From assembly GCA_905250115.1 (NCBI GenBank), contig CAJNOI010000014.1, positions 726,232 to 790,231 of the forward strand: 64,000 bases of DNA, in the 5' to 3' direction. The position numbers were made by a program, and so were the translations under genes. The notes beneath the pieces are model-generated. The model saw only the letters and a list, made by a program, of their open reading frames with translations. It searched no databases and was not told the origin of the DNA. How positions within the stretch are numbered: the stretch's first letter is position 1; the number at the start of each line of letters is the position of its first letter. This DNA is from Adineta steineri. Lineage: Eukaryota; Rotifera; Eurotatoria; Adinetida; Adinetidae. Positions 44,601 to 55,041 of this stretch are shown here, piece by piece.

Positions 44601-47402
44601 ACTTGTAAAATGGGTACATGCAATACCGGATTTGCTGACTGTAACAAAAACCCATCAGATGGGTGTGAAATCAATACTGCTGCCGATCTTATCAACTGTG
44701 GTAGTTGCGGAAATGCTTGCTCGTTTGCAAATGCAGCTGCGACTTGTAACAACGGCAAGTGCACAATGGGTGCTTGCAACACTGGATTTACTGACTGTAA
44801 CGGAGACCCATCCGATGGATGCGAAGTCGATACTCGTGGTCAAACGAGCATAGGTACCGATGTAAACAACTGCGGTATTTGCCACTATGTCTGCTCGTTT
44901 CCTAATGCAGCAGCATCGTGTATCACCGGTACATGTACAATGGGTAGTTGCAACACTGGATTCATTGACTGTAACAAAAGCCCATCAGATGGATGTGAAA
45001 TCAACACTGCGACTGATCTTAAGAACTGTGGTAGTTGCGGAAATATTTGCTCTTTTTCTAATGCGGCTGCGACATGTAATAATGGCAAATGCACAATGGG
45101 TACTTGCAACACCGGATTCACTGATTGTAACAAAGTCTCTTCGGACGGGTGCGAAGTGAACACAGCTGCAAGTATTACGAACTGTGGCACCTGTAATAGC
45201 ATCTGTTCTTTCACCAATGCACAGGCGCTGTGCAATAGTGGCAGTTGTACAATGGGTACTTGTAACACTGGCTTTGCTGACTGTAACAAAAATCCATCAG
45301 ATGGATGCGAAATTAATACTGTAGTCGATCTTAAAAACTGTGGTAGTTGCGGAAATATTTGCTCGTTTGCAAATGCAGCTGCGACTTGTAATAATGGTAA
45401 ATGCACAATGGGTGCTTGCAATACCGGATTCGCAGACTGTAACGGAGACCCATCAGACGGATGCGAAGTCAACACTCGTGGGCAAGCGAGTATAGGTACC
45501 GATATAAACAACTGCGGTATTTGCGGCTATGTCTGCTCGTTTCCTAATGCAGCAGCATCGTGTATCACCGGTGCATGTACAATGGGTGCTTGCAACACTG
45601 GCTTTGCTGACTGTAACAAAAACCCGTCGGATGGGTGCGAAGTCAATACTGGGATTGATGCTAAGAACTGTGGTAGTTGCGCGAAGACTTGCTCATTTTC
45701 GAATGCGGCTGCGACTTGTAACAATGGCCAATGCACAATGGGTACTTGTACTATGGGATATACCGATTGTGACAATAGCCCTTCAGATGGATGCGAAATT
45801 AATACTGCTGCTGATTCCAAGAATTGTGGTATTTGCAACAATGCCTGCAATTTATTTCAAGCGACTTCAACATGTAGTAGTGGAGTTTGCACCATTACTA
45901 GTTGCACTAGCGGCTATAATGATTGTGATCAAAAGTCAGGTGATGGATGTGAATCGAATTCTGCAATTGATGTCCAGAACTGTGGTGCTTGCAAAATCGT
46001 CTGCAAATACACTAATGCAATACCACTCTGCAACAGTGGCACATGCAATATGGGTATGTGCAATTCTGGCTATGGTGACTGTGACAATAATCCAGCCACT
46101 GGATGTGAAATACAAACTAGTAGTGACATAATGCACTGTGGCACTTGCACGAAGTCTTGTTCATATACTAATGCAGCAGCTGTATGCAACAATGGGGTTT
46201 GCGCCATGGGTGCTTGTGTCTCCGGATATGCTGACTGTGATAAGGATCCTTCGACTGGATGTGAAACCAATATTGCTGCTGATGTGAACAATTGTGGCAT
46301 TTGCAATACTGGTTGCATTTTATCACACGCGACTCCAACATGCAGCAATGGAGTTTGCTTAATTATGAAGTGTGACTCCGGTTACGCTGATTGTGATCTA
46401 AAGCCGAATACCGGGTGCGAAATCAGCACACTAGATGATATTGCGAATTGTGGCACTTGCGGTCTTAAGTGCTCTTTGAGCCACGCATCGTCAAGCTGCA
46501 GCAGTGGAAAATGTATTATTAGTAGTTGTAATACAGGCTTTGGTGACTGTGATAATACAGCTGCTGATGGTTGCGAAGTAAACGTGCTGACAAGTGCAAC
46601 CAACTGCGGCAGTTGTGCTGGTACCTGCTCGTATACGAATGCAGCCCCAGGTTGCACCGCTGGTAAATGCAGTCTTGGCACATGTAATATGGGTTATGCT
46701 GATTGTGATCTTGTCAGTTCGACTGGGTGTGAAACCAACACGCAGATTGATCCGAACAATTGTGGTACTTGCAAGAATGTCTGCAATTTACCAAACACGA
46801 TGCCAATATGCACCAGTGGAGCGTGCACAACTAGTATTTGCACTGGCGGCTATAAGGATTGTAATGCAAAGCCAGCTGATGGATGTGAATCGAATCCTTT
46901 AACTGATGTCCAGAACTGTGGTGGTTGTGGAACTGTCTGCAAATACACTAATGCAATATCACTCTGCAACAGTGGCACATGCACTATGGGTATGTGCAAC
47001 TCTGGCTACAGTGACTGTAGTCCAGTCATTGGATGTGAAACACAAACTAGTAGTGACGTAAATAACTGTGGCAGTTGCAACACGGCCTGTTCATTTAATA
47101 ATGCAGCACCCGTATGCAACAATGGGGTTTGTGGCACAGGCACTTGCACAAGTGGATATGCTGACTGTGATAATAAGCCATCGAACGGGTGTGAAATCAA
47201 TTTGAACAGTGACTCAACGAACTGTGGTAGCTGTAATTCTGGATGCAGGTATTTTAATGCAGCGGCAATATGCAGTAGTGGCAGCTGCAAGATGGGTAAT
47301 TGCAATACCGGATATTTGGACTGCAATAAAAACGCTGACGATGGATGTGAAATCAACGGGTCTACTTGTCCTACGATTCCTATTGTTTTCCCCACAGCAT
47401 AG
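41629..47402 (+). CDS. Type II membrane protein with 23 Cys-rich repeats
   Basis: Exons 41629-41690, 41748-41884, 41944-42038, 42258-42346, 42404-42648, 42773-42925 and 43741-47402 join in frame to 1,480 aa. A short N-terminal tail is followed by one membrane segment (about 30-55, TTSGLITIGCVVVISLIPVY), so the bulk should be outside the cell. The sixth exon encodes a ETDVDCGGRICSACAD module, and the last 1,219 residues are 23 repeats of about 52 aa. Each has eight or so cysteines in the pattern NCG-C-xx-C-FxNA-C-GTC-MG-C-GYxDC-PSDGCEIN. Both motifs are familiar from secreted proteins of myxobacteria and other deltaproteobacteria. Repeats 1-12 show a 642-bp higher-order period, so they arose by recent block duplication. 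The tail exon may have come from bacteria; the introns lie only in the 5' part. Likely role: adhesion or surface coat, unproven. Confidence 0.8.
42943..43017. repeat. Telomere-like fold-back at the start of an intron
   Basis: Left arm GAGGATGAGTGTGGTTGTG (42943-42960); right arm ATCACCCAAACCTACC (42985-43000) and CCTCACGCTC (43011-43020). It begins 17 bp inside the 815-bp last intron of the Cys-rich repeat gene. Confidence 0.45.
44205..46130 (+). repeat. 642-bp higher-order repeat in coding sequence
   Basis: The marker GGTACCGAT recurs at 44211, 44853 and 45495, exactly 642 bp (214 codons, four Cys-rich units) apart. Boundaries are approximate because the flanking units diverge gradually. 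Confidence 0.7.
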
Positions 47403-48332
47403 CAGTTTGAAAACTTTGAAACGAATTCATTGCAAATTAAAGCTCTTATGACTTGTTTACAGTAGCGTTCTCTTTTCATTATCCTTCATACTATCAAAAA
47501 ACTTTTTATTTTCGCCTGATTTGTGTTTTTTTTCAATTTTTTTTATTTCTCTGATGATGTTCATTATTCATTTTCTCTACATTTTAACAAAACGCTTAAT
47601 TGCGTGTTTCTTTCTTCTTTCTGCTATTTTTTTTCTTGCATTCAAGTGAAATTTAAGTAGTGTTATATTTATCTTTATGGTTTGTTCTTAATTCATTTTT
47701 AAATAAAATACAATAGAAATCTTAATAATTTTAGTGTTTTACTCATTGAATCCCAATCAGGATAGGTAACGTCAGTTGTCAAACTTTGTTTTTGAAGGGT
47801 CAAACCATAAGGAATTTTTTAATTTTGCATATGATTTCGAGAAGAATATAGAATAGATGAACATTCTTCTAAGGGTATTTACCTATCGAAATATGAGTAG
47901 TATTCAGAAATAGAGTATAGACGAGTGTAATCCGTAGTATTAGCTTGTTACGAATGAATATATTCTTTATGTGTTTCCTCGACTATTCGTCGTTAGACTC
48001 TGGTAGCAGTTTGATTGACTGGTTAAATTTGTAGATACTTACGAAGGAACCATCTGAGGTGATACCTCCCGTTTGAGTTCATATTTTGCTTATAGGTATA
48101 GCTCATAGTGTAGATAAAAAGCCTAAAAGGATTTGCCTCTAAACTAAACGCTTTTATAGTTGAAATATTGTATTTTTAAGATGAGGGTGTGAATGTATTT
48201 ATACTTTTATCACACCCACATCCTCAAATCATAATAGTATTTTATTCTGACATTCACAAGCATATCTATTTTCCTGTATATATTTTTTTTATAGAAAAAT
48301 TATATTTTTGATTCCAAAATAAAAAATAGAAA
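47403..48332. other. Intergenic
   Basis: 3' region of the Cys-rich repeat gene with AATAAA-like signals near 47702, then one fold-back (48182-48226). No gene seen. Confidence 0.5.
48182..48226. repeat. Telomere-like fold-back palindrome
   Basis: Left arm GAGGGTGTGAATGT (48183-48196); right arm CACACCCACATCCTC (48211-48225). Eleven of 14 positions pair around a 14-bp AT-rich loop. Confidence 0.6.
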
Positions 48333-50645
48333 TTATAATTTCTTTTTTTTTTTAACATCTTCAAGATTTTGTATATACCATAGAAGATGATGATGATTGG
48401 GTGGTAGTAATTTTTGTGCAATATCTACAGCACGTTGACAGCATATAAGTGCTTTTGAGTAGTCACCCATTTTGTTATATACATTACCCATGTGTCCAAA
48501 AGACATGGCTAAATCAAGATGATTGACTGGAAGCGATTTTCGTTTAATTTTAAGGGCCTGTTCATGAGATAAGAGTGCTTTCGAGTAATCACCTACGTTA
48601 TAATACATTTCGCCCATGTTGTTATAAGTAGCAGCCAAATCAAGATGATTAGGAGGTAAGGATTCTTGTCGAATTTTAAGGGCTTCTTCACAAGCTGCAA
48701 CTGCTTTTCCATGATTACCCATGTTCTTATAAACTAAAGCAATATTGTTATAAGTGTTAGCTAAATCAGGATGATCAGGAGGAAGAGTTTGCTGTTGAAT
48801 TTCAAGAGCTTTTTCATGATTAGAAAGAGCTTTCTCAAAGTCAGCCTTAGCCTTATATAATAAACCAAGGTTGTTGTGGGACGCAGCTAAATCAGGATGA
48901 TTGGAAGGAAGTGCTTGTTTACTAATTGCAAGATCTTTCTTATAACAAGAAAGTGCTTTGTCAAACTCACGCATATTTTTATATACGACACCAATACTAT
49001 TGTAAGTAGAAGCCAAATCAAGATGATTGGGAGAAAGTGATCGTTTTTGAATTTTAAGAGCTTTTTCGTGATATGAAAGTGCTTTCTCATTTTCATTTAA
49101 GCTCTCATACGCATTACCAATCCAATTGTATGATTTAGCTAAGTCAGGATGATAGGCAGAATAAATTCTTTGTTGGATTTCAATAGATTTTCCATAAAAT
49201 GTAATTGCTTCCTGATATTTTCCTGAATAATATGTGGTCATTCCAAGTTGATGATAAATAGGAGCTTCTTCTTTTTCATCCGCTGTTTTACTAAGAAGAA
49301 CTTCATAAATTTCTGCGGCTTTTTTGTATTGACCCATTTTAAGTAAAACTGAACCTAATCTATACCATCCTGTCTCATTTGGATATGTCTCTTCGCGAAT
49401 GTAATCAGTAAGTTTGCATAAATCTTCATCACTATCACTGGTAAGTGTTAACCGTACTTCAAATATACGTTCGTCTTCATCGATTGATTTAATATTACCA
49501 ATACGAAAGACAGTATGCATAGAAAAGAGAATTTCATCTTCTTCTTCATAGTAACTACAACCTTGGACTGAAGCGAACGGAGTAGTTGATTTCGATGGAT
49601 CAATATTCATGATGAAGAGAATTCCTATTAAATCAGGATTTTTTATAGCATCTTGTGCAAAAGCAAGTGAGGTTTCACCATTTGAGCTGGTAGATAAAAA
49701 ATTATTAAATGAAATTAGACCACTTTGAGCTTTTCTTAATTTCTTGAAATCAATCTTCGATAAGCCTTGTCCACGATAGACCTTAAACTTTTTATGAGTA
49801 TTAGAATCAGCAAATTGTTCGTCGTGTAATTCTTCTATGCTTCGATGAAGATCACGAATAAAAAATCCCATTCTTATAATAATATCTCCATTCATTAATC
49901 TTAATGCACGATTGAGCATGGGACATAAAAAACTTTCACGTGTATACCAGTATATTGATTTTTTTTTGTGGTAAGTGAGTTTCAATTCTTTAACATTATC
50001 CAGTTCTTCACTATCGGCAAAAGTATCACGACAATAGTCAATGAATTCTTTTATGTGTGTCTCGTCGAATTTAATTTTTAATAAAATGTCTTTTAATATT
50101 TGAGTGTACATAAATGATGGATCTAATTGATCGTAACTTTTATTCGAGCCAATAAAGGTTAATGGCGTGGCATCTCGTTCACAATGTTTAACTGCTTTTT
50201 TTAGAGCTTTACAAATTGGTTCTATTTCCGCAAAGACGCCCTGAATTTTTTGCCATTTACTAGTCCATGATCGATGACGCTCTTCATCTTCGCAAAAGAT
50301 AAAAATTGTATCCACTTGAGGCATATCGTGTATTTCTGGTAGTATACGTTTACCTAGTGAGCCAGAAATAACCATGCAAACCTTCTCATCGGTTAGCGAA
50401 TCGATGAATTCGATACATTGTTCACCATCTGTAAATGGATACATAATGTCAATTACATGTCGTAGTTTTGTAATTGTGTATTGACAATCTTCATCATTCT
50501 CATCAATATTACTATCCAGCCAGATAAGAAGAACAGTTTGCATCTTTTGAATATTGGTAGATGATTGTTCAACAGGATTATTGTGAACCACATTTGAATG
50601 TTCTGCACCACCAGATTTACTACCTGCTTTTGATTTTCTGCTCAT
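48333..50645 (-). CDS. Mono-ADP-ribosyltransferase with TPR repeats
   Basis: Single-exon ORF of 770 aa; the first ATG in frame is at 50645 (MSRKSKAG). Three parts are seen. Residues about 35-160 form a domain (LLIWLDSNID, VCMVISGSLGKRILPEIH, DTIFIFCEDEE) shared with the gene at 60243. Residues about 230-400 are an arginine-type ADP-ribosyltransferase (R-S-E class): VYRGQG with Arg291, FLSTSS (318-321), and EEEDEILF, where Glu369-x-Glu371 is the catalytic pair. From about 425 come eight or nine kinesin-light-chain-type TPRs (HPDLAxTYNNIGxVYKNMGxY). The enzyme would transfer ADP-ribose from NAD to a protein bound by the TPRs; no signal peptide, so cytosolic. This architecture is much expanded in bdelloid rotifers. 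Start codon choice is fairly secure because the frame upstream of 50645 lacks an ATG. Confidence 0.88.
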   Translation of the reverse strand: MSRKSKAGSKSGGAEHSNVVHNNPVEQSSTNIQKMQTVLLIWLDSNIDENDEDCQYTITKLRHVIDIMYPFTDGEQCIEFIDSLTDEKVCMVISGSLGKRILPEIHDMPQVDTIFIFCEDEERHRSWTSKWQKIQGVFAEIEPICKALKKAVKHCERDATPLTFIGSNKSYDQLDPSFMYTQILKDILLKIKFDETHIKEFIDYCRDTFADSEELDNVKELKLTYHKKKSIYWYTRESFLCPMLNRALRLMNGDIIIRMGFFIRDLHRSIEELHDEQFADSNTHKKFKVYRGQGLSKIDFKKLRKAQSGLISFNNFLSTSSNGETSLAFAQDAIKNPDLIGILFIMNIDPSKSTTPFASVQGCSYYEEEDEILFSMHTVFRIGNIKSIDEDERIFEVRLTLTSDSDEDLCKLTDYIREETYPNETGWYRLGSVLLKMGQYKKAAEIYEVLLSKTADEKEEAPIYHQLGMTTYYSGKYQEAITFYGKSIEIQQRIYSAYHPDLAKSYNWIGNAYESLNENEKALSYHEKALKIQKRSLSPNHLDLASTYNSIGVVYKNMREFDKALSCYKKDLAISKQALPSNHPDLAASHNNLGLLYKAKADFEKALSNHEKALEIQQQTLPPDHPDLANTYNNIALVYKNMGNHGKAVAACEEALKIRQESLPPNHLDLAATYNNMGEMYYNVGDYSKALLSHEQALKIKRKSLPVNHLDLAMSFGHMGNVYNKMGDYSKALICCQRAVDIAQKLLPPNHHHLLWYIQNLEDVKKKKKL

Positions 50646-51616
50646 TATTGAATGTGTATGTATGTGTTGTAGATTTGAAATATCTAAAAAATTTACCTGC
50701 AAAAGAATATGCTGAGTAGCTGTTTTTATAGGTGTCTACTTCCTTCGTTTTTTTTCTTTACTTTTAAATATATTAGTATAAAAAAAAAAGAAAAATCAAA
50801 ACAGACATTTGCTATTAGTAAACGAACAACACAAAACAAGGTAACGTATTGTTTTGGTAGACATTTATCGAAAAAATCCTAGAAAATGAATGATTTTGTT
50901 TGAATGAAAGGAAGAAACCTTGAAAAACATTTTTCTCTTCTCTCTATAGCCATACTATTTGAGTTGTAATATTCCTTTTCGTTGATCACTGTAGAAGCAA
51001 TTTAAAAAAAAAGTAAATTCATATAGTCAACGAACGAGAAAAAAAAGAAGTGTAAGAAAAATTTTCAATGCTTTTGAGTGTTACTACAATCATAATTAAA
51101 TCGGATTCGAATTTCATTTGCTTGTGGAATTTAAATGCTCACAAATGTCGTTAATCTGATAAATAAGTGTACTTTATTCGACTTCGGTGATTAAATCCTT
51201 AAAAAAAAGAAAAATCAACATGAAAAGACCTTTATTAAAGTTTTTTTTGTACACAAGCTTGCTTAATCATTCATTATTATTTTTCTTAAAATTTAAACAA
51301 ATCGTTTTTGTACACCTTATAATATATTCGAATGAAAATCTCTGACAAAGGTGATATAACATTCATCTCACATTACTACTCATACACTCCGAAAATTTCA
51401 ACTGTTTATTCCATAGATTACAAATAAAAGCGAACGACACTTAGATGATTCATACATTTTGCTTACAAAGCATACAATGAAAAAGAGGAATAAGACAAAA
51501 TGTTTTCTTTTTCTTTCTTCTCGATCTGTTTAAATATCATGCGAGATATTTTTATCTTATCAAATAAAAGCGAGTAACTCTTCATATATTCTATTATATT
51601 GTACTTCACAATAAAA
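50646..51616. other. Intergenic between divergent genes
   Basis: Separates the ADP-ribosyltransferase (-) and methyltransferase (+) genes, so likely holds both promoters. No repeat or RNA gene recognised. Confidence 0.5.
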
Positions 51617-52657
51617 ATGGCAATAAATATAGGCACAACTTTTACTATGAGCGACAACTATAATGAAAATTCTCATCCACAATTGGTAGCTGTTGATTCA
51701 ACAATTCCATACATTCGTGAAGCAATTAATGTATTCGATATTCAATCTTCTTCTACTCCCTTGATTATTGCTGATTTTGGTTCAGCCCATGGATCCAATT
51801 CATTGTATGCTATGAAGATAATTATTCAGTGTTTGAGAGAAGCCAATAAAATAGAAAATGAAAAGGCAATTCTCGTTATTCATAATGATTTGCCTACGAA
51901 TGATTGGATAACACTTTTTAATCTTTTAAATAAAGATAACTCATATTATAGTTTGGCTAATGGTCGATCTTTCTATGAATCATGCTTACCTCCGAATTCG
52001 CTTTCAATCGGTTATTCATCGACTTCACTTCATTGGCTTTCACGAAAACCATGTAATATATCAAATCATTGTGCATCTTTATTTGCACAAGGAAATGAAC
52101 TTCGAGCATTCCAAGAACAAGCACATCTTGATTGGACTCATTTTCTTGAGTATCGTTCACGTGAATTAATTACCGGTGGTATACTTATTTTACTTATTCC
52201 TTCTATTGATGATCAAGGATCTAATGGATTCGATATTATCAGAGAAATTCTTTATATATGTGCTCAATTAATTCTTACTCCACAAGAATTACTTGATTAT
52301 ACATTACCAATATATGCTCGAAAATATTCCGAATGTATTGATGATGAATTATTTGCTCGTTATAAATTTGATGTAATTAAATCTGAATTTAGTTCAGTTA
52401 CAATACCATTTATTAAACAATGGCAAGATAAACAAATAACATTGGATGAATTTGTTCGATTATTAACATCATATGTTCGTAGTTGGTCAGAATCAATTCT
52501 TAAACAAGCACTTTTCGAAAATAATAAATCAGAAAAAGATATTGAACAAACAATAAATCAATTTTGGAATTTATATGATCAAGAAGTACGAAAAAGATTC
52601 GATCAATTTTTAAATATACGTTCGAATGTGATCTATTTGATTTTGAAAAAAAAATAA
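51617..52657 (+). CDS. SABATH-type SAM-dependent carboxyl methyltransferase
   Basis: Single-exon ORF of 346 aa from the ATG at 51617; the preceding frame to 51599 starts at TTG. The family pattern is clear: a SAM-binding DFGSAHGSNSL near residues 53-63 (DxGCxxGxNS in SABATH enzymes), VIHNDLPTNDW near 100, and SIGYSSTSLHWLSRKP near 133-148 (SSxSLHWLS is diagnostic). This is followed by the helical cap region typical of the family. SABATH enzymes methylate the carboxyl group of small acids (salicylate, jasmonate, indole-acetate and others) and are best known from plants, with some bacterial and fungal members. The gene has no introns. A horizontal origin is a reasonable inference. The substrate cannot be read from sequence. 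It ends 38 bp before the end of the convergent gene at 52695. Confidence 0.85.
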   Translation: MAINIGTTFTMSDNYNENSHPQLVAVDSTIPYIREAINVFDIQSSSTPLIIADFGSAHGSNSLYAMKIIIQCLREANKIENEKAILVIHNDLPTNDWITLFNLLNKDNSYYSLANGRSFYESCLPPNSLSIGYSSTSLHWLSRKPCNISNHCASLFAQGNELRAFQEQAHLDWTHFLEYRSRELITGGILILLIPSIDDQGSNGFDIIREILYICAQLILTPQELLDYTLPIYARKYSECIDDELFARYKFDVIKSEFSSVTIPFIKQWQDKQITLDEFVRLLTSYVRSWSESILKQALFENNKSEKDIEQTINQFWNLYDQEVRKRFDQFLNIRSNVIYLILKKK

Positions 52658-52694
52658 TAATTATATCTCATACAACAAAAAAAGAATTTATTAA

Positions 52695-53374
52695 TTATCC
52701 TCTAATCAGACCACTACGCATCAATACACGTAAATCAACGGTAATTTCTTTGATGATTGTATGATTAATTACTAGTTTAGAATTAAAAATATATTTCAAA
52801 AATTCTTTAGTCAAAATAAAATCAAAAATAAAATCGATTCGCTCATGACTTCTTCGTGTTAGATGATTTCCAATAATTTTGTGAATTAACTTTTGACAAT
52901 CTTTAAGTTTATTTTTAAGTAAGAGTCGATTGAGTATGAAATCAAAATTGTTGAGTCCAACAATCATTTCAATAATTTCATTAAATTCGCTATGTAATTC
53001 CATCAGTAATCGTAAGTCATCTGGATTGACTAAAATAATTCTATTGCTATAGAGTACTTGAAATTTAATTCCTGATTTCATTATTTTTTGTAATAATCTG
53101 TCTGCTATTTGATTATTGTTCGAAAAACCTTCGGCTAAAACATGCAGATTGACCAAAAGTCGATTGAAACGTGTAGGTATGAAATATTTTGCAATATATT
53201 TATTTGAGAATATTCTAATGAGCAAAAAAATAGATCGTACATATTTTTTTCTTAATTATGTTTATCAATAAAATATTCTTACTTGCATATTTTCTTTTGA
53301 AAACGAATACTACGACTTTGTGCTGTTGTATTTGTGACATGATTTGGAAATAGATTTACAGATTTTTGCTCCAT
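52695..53374 (-). CDS. Hypothetical helical protein, two exons
   Basis: Exons 53283-53374 (ATG at 53374, MEQKSVNLFPNH) and 52695-53214 join in frame across a 68-bp intron to give 203 aa. The sequence is Leu/Ile/Asn-rich and appears all-helical (RLLVNLHVLAEGF, LRLLMELHSEFNEIIEMIVG), which would fit an ARM/HEAT-like or other helical repeat fold. No signal peptide, membrane segment or catalytic motif is evident. I do not recognise the family. Its 3' end lies 38 bp from the methyltransferase stop on the other strand, so the two transcripts probably overlap in their 3' UTRs. Confidence 0.6.
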
Positions 53375-53811
53375 ATTGTTATTAATAATAACTGCAAAAG
53401 AAACACTATTATTCTGCGTTTTTTTGATATTTTTTGCAAGGTGAGTTTATCGACGAAGATCTATACACTACATTCTTTATAATAGATAAGATGATATAGA
53501 AGAGTCTGTAGGTGTTGTGTCTATAAGACTAAAATGAGTACTATAAAAAAGTATATAATAATTGATCGTCAGAGAAATAATTTATTGCATATATTTTTCG
53601 ATTTTTATCAAGAAATTTTTCCTGTATTTAATTCATTCGACGTACACATCAAATTTGTCATTTCACAATGAAAAAATACCCACATTCATCTCTATAGTAG
53701 AAACATTTCATTCTAAATATATCCGAAACGTAAGATTGATGTTACATTTTTATTATTTCAAGAATAATATAAATATTCATTCTGAAATCAAAAAAGAAGT
53801 ACATTGTCAGA
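53375..53811. other. Short intergenic region
   Basis: 5' region of the hypothetical helical gene and 3' region of the next minus-strand gene. ORFs seen here have no protein-like features. Confidence 0.45.
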
Positions 53812-55041
53812 TTATTTTGAGCAACGTACAGCTCCCATATTGCTTAACATATTAGGTACTGCGACAATTAATGCTTGTAAATTTATTTGAGCTTGATTTA
53901 TTTGCTCTATTGATATTTTACCAACACTGAATGGTCCCATAAATTGATTTTTTTGTAATTCATCATAAACGGCATTTAATGGTTTAACAATTGATTCCGA
54001 ATCAAAAACACCTGATAATGCATTAAGGAATGTTGTTGATCCACTGAATAATGTTCGGATTTGAGTAACAACATCTGATAATTTTTGATGGATCATTATT
54101 ATCATATGTTCTTCACTTGGTAGTGAAATTAATGAATTTTTTAATTGATTTAATTGAGAATTAAAATTATTTAATTGTGCTTTATTTATAGTTAAATCAT
54201 TTTGTAATGAGTTGAATTCATTTCTTAATGATTGAACTAGATTTCTAAATGAAGCCAATTCATTTTTCTTATTTTCAACATTTCGTCTTGCATTATCAAC
54301 TTGTTGAAAATTAATAACACTACAAACTGGTTTTACTACATTATCAACGACTGCATCAGCTACTGTATTAGCTGCTGATCCTATGGCACCAGCTGCTGTA
54401 TTAGCTGCTGATCCTACTGCATCAACTGCTGTTGTAGCTGCTGATCCCACTGCATTAGCTGCTGTATTAATAGCTGATCCTATTGAATTCCATACATTAC
54501 CAAGAAATCGTTTTCGTCTTCCGAATAATCCTGAACATAATTGAGCATTTGCAACTTCTTGTTCAGCACGTTGTAATGCATTTTGAGCATCGGCAACTAA
54601 TCTTTCACTTTGTTGTACAGATTGGTCAGCTGCATTAATTTGAGTTTGTTTTGCTTGAATTTTTCCATTTGCATCTCGAATTTGAGTATCCATACGAGCT
54701 ATTTCATTTTCCTTGGCTGCAATCTCCTGTTTAAGAGTAAATAATTTAAAATTGACTTGTACGCGAACATTATTACTGGCAGCTACAGAAGCATCAAGAT
54801 TTTTTGATAAAGCTTCTAATTCACAATAAAGATTCGATCCAAATGATGTAAGTGCATTATCATCTGTTGTTAATGAATTTGAATCAATAGCTAATACTTT
54901 ATCAAATATATTTTCTTTCAATGTTCTGTATACATTTTGAAATGGTGGTACAACATATGTTGACATTTCTGTTGTATACCAAATGTCGTTTGCATGACAA
55001 ATATAAGCACAGAATAGTACGAAGACTATACACAATTTCAT
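53812..55041 (-). CDS. Secreted coiled-coil protein with furin-type site
   Basis: Single-exon ORF of 409 aa, ATG at 55041. A signal peptide (1-17, MKLCIVFVLFCAYICHA) is followed by a long helix (about 95-167) with coiled-coil heptads (KQEIAAKENEIARMDTQIRD), a dibasic RRKR at 175-178 followed by FLG, and then a hydrophobic Gly/Ala stretch (185-231) made of four 11-residue repeats of the form AVGSAANTAAG. A second coiled coil (about 247-305) and a C-terminal helical region follow; cysteines flank the centre (169 and 240). Helix, Ala/Gly-rich hydrophobic hairpin, helix is an arrangement seen in alpha-helical membrane-active proteins. The RRKR site could allow proteolytic activation. These are resemblances only; no family is recognised. 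Other options are an egg-shell or mucus structural protein. Confidence 0.65.
   Translation of the reverse strand: MKLCIVFVLFCAYICHANDIWYTTEMSTYVVPPFQNVYRTLKENIFDKVLAIDSNSLTTDDNALTSFGSNLYCELEALSKNLDASVAASNNVRVQVNFKLFTLKQEIAAKENEIARMDTQIRDANGKIQAKQTQINAADQSVQQSERLVADAQNALQRAEQEVANAQLCSGLFGRRKRFLGNVWNSIGSAINTAANAVGSAATTAVDAVGSAANTAAGAIGSAANTVADAVVDNVVKPVCSVINFQQVDNARRNVENKKNELASFRNLVQSLRNEFNSLQNDLTINKAQLNNFNSQLNQLKNSLISLPSEEHMIIMIHQKLSDVVTQIRTLFSGSTTFLNALSGVFDSESIVKPLNAVYDELQKNQFMGPFSVGKISIEQINQAQINLQALIVAVPNMLSNMGAVRCSK

Noticed and set aside
43900-47479. Many overlapping frames of 76-208 aa on both strands
   Set aside because: They are shadows of the Cys-rich repeats; they have no cysteine pattern of their own and match the repeat period.
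50646-50702. Extension of the ADP-ribosyltransferase to 50702
   Set aside because: The frame begins at TTG, and no ATG occurs between 50702 and 50645.
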